Source of the DNA: Pseudonocardiales bacterium
GTDB taxonomy: Bacteria; Actinomycetota; Actinomycetes; Mycobacteriales; Pseudonocardiaceae
NCBI GenBank assembly: GCA_019244165.1
Contig: JAFATA010000059.1
Span: 1-45,461, forward strand
Reading direction: 5' to 3'
Length of the DNA: 45,461 nt
The notes under the pieces were generated by a model that saw only the letters and a program-made list of their open reading frames with translations, had not been told where the DNA came from and searched no databases. Below, piece by piece: positions 41,675 to 45,461 of the stretch (the stretch's first letter is position 1; each line of letters opens with the position of its first letter). The position numbers were made by a program, and so were the translations under genes.

Positions 41675-42368
41675 GCTGCGTTTGGCGGCTATCCGCGCCC
41701 GCCCGCAGGCGGTGCTGTTCGACATCGGTATGACGATGATCTTTCCCTCTGGTAATGTCATCGTACGCGAAATCCGCCGCTTCGTGCCGGGCTCCGACAT
41801 AGAGCCCGCTGATGCCGCGCGTGCCCTCGCAATTGCCGCTGAAGCAATTCATCTTCACATCGGCGGGGCTGTGAGCGACTCCGACCGCGTCGGTTTGGTG
41901 ATGGGACACCTCCTGGGACTCCCCGCAGAGGTCGGAGTCCAGGCATGGCGCGCCGCTGAAGCCTGCGAGGATCTCTACTCGATCCTCGATCCGGACTCCG
42001 CGCCTGTCCTACAAACATTACGCCGTGCGGGTGTGAAGACAGCGGCCGTGTCGAACGCGCTCAACTGCGTACATGACGAGCTAGCCGCGTTCGGGCTCCT
42101 CCCGTACTTCGACATCGTCATTGGGTCAAGCGACGGATATTGCGACAAACCCGATCCCGCGATGTTCGAAGCCGTAGTCGAAGCGCTGGGAATCAAACCT
42201 TCCGATGCCTGGCACGTCGGCGATGGAATCATCAACGACGTGCTAGGAGCCAGCCTCGCACGTATTGGCGAACAGATCCTTGTTGACAGCTACGGCGTAT
42301 ACGCCAAACCTCCGTGTCCCACGGTCAGATCCATGCGTGACCTATTGGAGATCGTGACCACGCTATGA
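41664..42368 (+). CDS. HAD-superfamily hydrolase (probable phosphatase)
   Basis: A 234-residue protein; GTG 41664 overlaps the aminotransferase stop by 11 bases and places the HAD nucleophile near the N-terminus (AVLFDIGMTMIFPSG). ATG 41589 in the same frame is an alternative. Motif II Ser/Thr lies in KTAAVSNALNCV, motif III Lys in GYCDKPDPAMFEAVVEALG, motif IV acidic pair in AWHVGDGIINDVLGA. This is a complete HAD phosphatase core. It likely dephosphorylates a pathway intermediate, perhaps opposing or completing the APH-fold kinase step. It overlaps the next ATG by 4 bases. Confidence 0.85.
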   Translation: MGAELRLAAIRARPQAVLFDIGMTMIFPSGNVIVREIRRFVPGSDIEPADAARALAIAAEAIHLHIGGAVSDSDRVGLVMGHLLGLPAEVGVQAWRAAEACEDLYSILDPDSAPVLQTLRRAGVKTAAVSNALNCVHDELAAFGLLPYFDIVIGSSDGYCDKPDPAMFEAVVEALGIKPSDAWHVGDGIINDVLGASLARIGEQILVDSYGVYAKPPCPTVRSMRDLLEIVTTL

Positions 42369-43528
42369 AGATCTTGATGATCTCGCCCACGTACCCGCCG
42401 CGAACCGGAGGACTGGAGACCTACATCGCGGCGCTGAGCCAGGAACTCGCCCGGATCGGCCACCAGGTTGTTGTCCTGACCAACAGAGACGACCAGACCC
42501 ATCCCACGAGGGCAACCGAACATGGTGTCACCATTGTCCGCGCCAGCGGGCTACTTGAGGGGAACGGGCATGCCAACTATGTGCCGTGGGAGCGGGCCTA
42601 CTTCTCTCTCTTAACTGACATCGAGGAACTACTCGACACAGCAGAGTTCGACGTCGTACACTGCCACACCCAGGTCGCGCTTCTCCTCGCGCACATGTCG
42701 GGGCTAGCCGCACGGACGCCGGTGGCGGCTTCGTTCCATGAGACGAACCCCCTCAGGGATCCGCTCGGGCAGAAACGGACGAGCTTTATCCTCGACACAT
42801 GCCCAGCGCAGGCATACCTCGTTGGCAGTCACGCCTTCGCGCAACAGGCACGAGCATTCGGCATTGTCGAGGCGAGAATCAAGGTCGTGCACATGGGCGT
42901 CGGCGTTAGGGAGCACACATCTCACGATACTTCCCGGTTTCAACTCCGGGAGGCATTCGGCATTGACCCTGCCAAGGTTATGATCAGCTTGATCGGCCGC
43001 TTCACAGCGCGCAAAGAACACTATAGGCTGCTCGCGGCTCATTCAGCGATGCGTCACCGCCAGGGCGCGGTGATCGTTCTCGCCGGATCAGACAACAGTA
43101 CCGACGAGCGGTACCTGCGGCAGCTCCGCAACCAGGTGAACCAACTCGACAGCGCGAGCATCCACATGCTAGAGAACCTCAGTGAGGCAGACCGGGACCT
43201 GTTAATCGACGGAAGCGATATCGGTACCCAGCCCAGCCGTGCTGAAGGGTTGGGCCTCGCCGTCATCGAGTTCATGATGGCGGGCGTTCCAGTCCTCGTT
43301 TCCGACGTAGCCGGTCTGCAGGAAGCCGTCGGAGGTAACCGGTGCGCCTTGGTCCAGACCGACGATCCGCTCTTCTACGCTGCTGCACTGGACAAACTGA
43401 CCGCCGACCCCGTCCTGCGCAGGCGGCGCGGAGAAAGCATGGCGCGCCACGCCCGCACGCACTTCTCCATCACGCGCGCGGCCGCCGAGACACTGGATGC
43501 CTATTCGGAAATCTGTGGGGCCTCATGA
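42365..43528 (+). CDS. GT4-family glycosyltransferase
   Basis: A 387-residue GT-B protein starts at ATG 42365. N-terminal donor/acceptor Rossmann start: ILMISPTYPPRTGGLETYIA, ALSQELARIGHQVVVLT. C-terminal half: SLIGRFTARKEHYRLLAA; the E-x7-E nucleotide-sugar motif is in PSRAEGLGLAVIEFMMAG. It transfers a sugar from an NDP-sugar with retention. It is encoded between the HAD phosphatase and a second glycosyltransferase, all with overlapping stop-start codons. Confidence 0.92.
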   Translation: MKILMISPTYPPRTGGLETYIAALSQELARIGHQVVVLTNRDDQTHPTRATEHGVTIVRASGLLEGNGHANYVPWERAYFSLLTDIEELLDTAEFDVVHCHTQVALLLAHMSGLAARTPVAASFHETNPLRDPLGQKRTSFILDTCPAQAYLVGSHAFAQQARAFGIVEARIKVVHMGVGVREHTSHDTSRFQLREAFGIDPAKVMISLIGRFTARKEHYRLLAAHSAMRHRQGAVIVLAGSDNSTDERYLRQLRNQVNQLDSASIHMLENLSEADRDLLIDGSDIGTQPSRAEGLGLAVIEFMMAGVPVLVSDVAGLQEAVGGNRCALVQTDDPLFYAAALDKLTADPVLRRRRGESMARHARTHFSITRAAAETLDAYSEICGAS

Positions 43529-44637
43529 TAGGTGCCAAACCCACGCTCGGGGTATACGGTCCGTACGGACGCGACAAGTCAGGCGTCGCCCATTACATCA
43601 GTGACAGCATCAAATACTTGGGGAATGAGTACCGAGTTACCGTCATCTCCAACTCATCTAGATGGGTCGATCCGTACTCATTCAACGCGACTCTCTATCA
43701 TCTTGGAAATAATCGAATGCACCACAGCGCGTTTAAGGCCGCTCGGCTCAGACCTGGAATAGCGTTGATTCACGAATATCTGCATCTTGACTATTACTAT
43801 CAAGCCCACGACTTAGTCCCAGCCTCTCTTCAGGTCGATATCCTAACCAGCCTCAAAGCAGCGACCGGAGTGCACGCGGCAACCCTCGGAGAATTCTTGG
43901 ATCGCTGCGCGCAGTCAGGCACCACCGACCCGTACGCCATCGACGTCGGCGTCGAGAAACACATCGTCCATACCAGCGCCATGAGCGTGGTCCACTCGCA
44001 GGGAGTCGCTGACATGCTGAAAGCGCGCTACCCAGCCGCTGCAGTCGAAATGATCCCATTTCCCGTAGAGCCGTGGCCGACTGAACCAGATCAGGGTCAC
44101 CTGCGGCACTACGGAATACCTGAGGGGACGTTTACCTTTGGCACGTTCGGCTTCATCGGCGAATACAAGCAAGTGCCGTGGATTCTGACGGCCTGGCGCC
44201 AATGGCACGATCGACCCTCTGACACTCGACTGCTGCTCGTGGGAGAACGCCAGATCGATGTCGACGCTGACGCAGAGGGCGTCATTGAATTCGGCTATGT
44301 CGACGACGCCGAATTCACACGACTGCTCGCAAGCGTCGACTGCGGCATCCAGCTCCGCGAGCCTAGCCTCGGCGAGACGTCAGGCCCCGCAGCCAGTCTG
44401 ACCGCGCACGGCCGCCCGCTCATCGTCAGCGACATCCCAGAGATGAGACTCCTCGGCGGGGGCGCGAGGACCATGTTTGTCGAGTCCGGCGATCGCGTCA
44501 TCGAGAACCTCATTGCAGCGATACGCTCTCAGTATAAACTCGGACGAGCATCTCACAACGGATTCGATACCCGCTTCTCCTGGGACGGATGGACCGCCGC
44601 CATACTCAAGCTGCTGGGCCGCAAGCCGATTCGATGA
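43525..44637 (+). CDS. Second GT4-like glycosyltransferase
   Basis: A 370-residue protein starts at ATG 43525. Segments: LGVYGPYGRDKSGVAHYISD, IALIHEYLHLDYYYQAHDLV, FTFGTFGFIGEYKQVPWILT, GVIEFGYVDDAEFTRLLASV and the nucleotide-sugar end EPSLGETSGPAASLTAHGRP, LIVSDIPEM. It looks like a diverged GT-B/GT4 enzyme, with GETSGPAASLTA in the place of E-x7-E. The sequence is unlike the preceding GT4 gene, so it is not a recent duplicate. It overlaps the next gene (ATGA). Confidence 0.82.
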   Translation: MIGAKPTLGVYGPYGRDKSGVAHYISDSIKYLGNEYRVTVISNSSRWVDPYSFNATLYHLGNNRMHHSAFKAARLRPGIALIHEYLHLDYYYQAHDLVPASLQVDILTSLKAATGVHAATLGEFLDRCAQSGTTDPYAIDVGVEKHIVHTSAMSVVHSQGVADMLKARYPAAAVEMIPFPVEPWPTEPDQGHLRHYGIPEGTFTFGTFGFIGEYKQVPWILTAWRQWHDRPSDTRLLLVGERQIDVDADAEGVIEFGYVDDAEFTRLLASVDCGIQLREPSLGETSGPAASLTAHGRPLIVSDIPEMRLLGGGARTMFVESGDRVIENLIAAIRSQYKLGRASHNGFDTRFSWDGWTAAILKLLGRKPIR

Positions 44638-45338
44638 CCGACCACGTCGCATTACCCGAGCCCGAACTGCCGCCGCACTACCATGCAATCATTGAGGAGG
44701 TGTGCCGCGCGGGCGACCGGCTTATCGTTATGCAACCGAGCATCTATAATGCGCAGGACGTTGCGGTGAAAACAGATGGCACCATTGTCACAGCGGCCGA
44801 CCTCGCCAGCGAGGAGATCCTCCTGCGCGCCATTCGCACGTACGCGCCACGCCCGCATCGAGTGGTCTCCGAGGAACGCGCCCCGAGCCTTGTGGAAGAC
44901 ACCGTCCAGCCAACATGGTTCGTCGACCCCCTTGACGGCACCAGAAGCTACGCCAGCGGCTCCACGGACTTCGCTATACTCGTCAGCGCTTGGGCCGCCG
45001 GGCAGCCGATGTTCTCGGTCGTGCACTACCCGGCACTCGGGGAGCTCGCAGTCGCAGCCGGTCGCCAAGCGGCATGGATACCGCCAAGCCCGCTGGCCGC
45101 CCCCGCCGCCAACGCTTCGCAATCGGGAGTGCTGCACGCCTGCTACATGCGCTCCCAGACACTCCGTCGGCTCGCGATGGAATCCGGCATCGCTGCGTAT
45201 CGCGAGGATGAGGTCGAGTCCACCCGCGCGCTACTCGATGTCGCCATCGGCGCGGCCAGCGCCGCCGTTGTGCTGTTGTGCGGCCACAAGTCATGGGATC
45301 TCGCTCCTCTTCTGCATCTGACCCGAATCCGCGAATAG
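44634..45338 (+). CDS. Inositol-monophosphatase-family protein, C-terminally truncated
   Basis: A 234-residue protein starts at ATG 44634. Metal/phosphate motifs: DGTIVTAADLASEEILLRAI, VVSEERAP, WFVDPLDGTRSYASG and the second metal motif KSWDLAPLLHL. These match the IMPase/HisN/CysQ family (Mg2+-dependent phosphomonoesterases for inositol phosphate, histidinol phosphate, fructose bisphosphate or PAP). Relatives continue with VREAGG and ~30-40 more residues; here it reads LTRIRE then TAG, so the end appears cut short, shortly before what looks like a mobile-element end. Activity may be impaired. Confidence 0.82.
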   Translation: MTDHVALPEPELPPHYHAIIEEVCRAGDRLIVMQPSIYNAQDVAVKTDGTIVTAADLASEEILLRAIRTYAPRPHRVVSEERAPSLVEDTVQPTWFVDPLDGTRSYASGSTDFAILVSAWAAGQPMFSVVHYPALGELAVAAGRQAAWIPPSPLAAPAANASQSGVLHACYMRSQTLRRLAMESGIAAYREDEVESTRALLDVAIGAASAAVVLLCGHKSWDLAPLLHLTRIRE

Positions 45339-45461
45339 CGGGAAGACACGCGTCGTGAGATGACGATAGGTGCCCTGGTGACCTGGGATAATGGTCTTTG
45401 CAACGAGATCGATCATCCAGGAGATAAGGACACCTATCTGGTGAGCAGGGTACGCGGGAGG
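45339..45461 (+). other. Possible left end of an insertion element
   Basis: After the truncated IMPase gene, the inverted repeat GATAGGTG (45365-45372) / CACCTATC (45431-45438) frames a promoter-like GGATAAT. A ribosome-site-like AGGAGATAAGGA precedes a GTG at 45441 that runs off the window. The layout suggests the start of a transposase gene, but too little is visible to name a family. Low confidence. Confidence 0.3.

Overview
The window is high-GC actinomycete DNA, most likely from the Pseudonocardiaceae or a close relative. The evidence is overlapping GTG/ATG starts, two XRE(DUF5753)-DUF397 pairs with a DUF574 methyltransferase, a WXG100/FtsK-type ESX-like locus, and the arabinan-precursor pair DprE1-DprE2. 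No rRNA, tRNA or CRISPR array was seen. All calls come from reading motifs and family patterns in the sequence; no database search was run.

Region by region: (1) 1-518 is the N-terminal half of a DUF222/13E12-type protein that runs off the left edge. (2) 994-5001 is a compact RiPP locus: a graspetide-type precursor (TgmA-like), an ATP-grasp ligase (TgmB), a PIMT-like methyltransferase (TgmC), an FxsB-like radical SAM enzyme and a HExxH-family protein. The precursor looks intact, but each of the four enzyme genes carries a frameshift, an internal deletion, or both, so the locus appears to be decaying. (3) 5016-8630 (minus strand) is a magnesium regulon: an M-box riboswitch, a short acidic/proline-rich leader ORF, an NRAMP-like transporter with a divergent metal site, MgtC, and a small membrane gene broken by an amber codon. 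An APC permease lies upstream. (4) 10506-20975 is an ESX-like locus: two WXG100-size proteins, a T7SS-signal protein, several companion proteins and a large FHA/FtsK-SpoIIIE ATPase. No EccB, EccD, EccE or mycosin is present in the window. A broken SMI1/KNR4 gene sits inside it.

(5) 21091-23385 holds a Scr1-type regulator, a DUF574 methyltransferase and a DUF397 protein, with a promoter framed by 14-bp inverted repeats. (6) 23593-29553 holds bacterioferritin plus Bfd (with a DtxR/IdeR-like box and 15-bp tandem repeats), UDP-glucose dehydrogenase, a TM0106-family RecB-like nuclease, a hypothetical gene and an XRE/TPR regulator. (7) 29821-33572 holds a small Cys-rich protein, a hairpin-rich intergenic island, a DJ-1/PfpI protein, and DprE1-DprE2 for decaprenylphosphoryl-arabinose. 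DprE1 has Thr at the position equivalent to the benzothiazinone-target Cys387. (8) 33646-36306 holds two small hypotheticals, a GntR/UTRA regulator and a second XRE-DUF397 pair.

(9) 36641-45338 is a tightly coupled nine-gene operon of visibly lower GC. It encodes a GT15-like (KRE2/KTR-type) glycosyltransferase, an APH-fold kinase, a Sir2-fold protein, a Nudix protein, a class-IV aminotransferase, a HAD phosphatase, two GT4-like glycosyltransferases and an inositol-monophosphatase-family protein. The mix suggests assembly of a phosphorylated or aminated glycoside. I do not recognise this operon as a described pathway, and it is the best candidate for an undescribed system. Its last gene looks truncated where a possible mobile-element end begins at the right edge.
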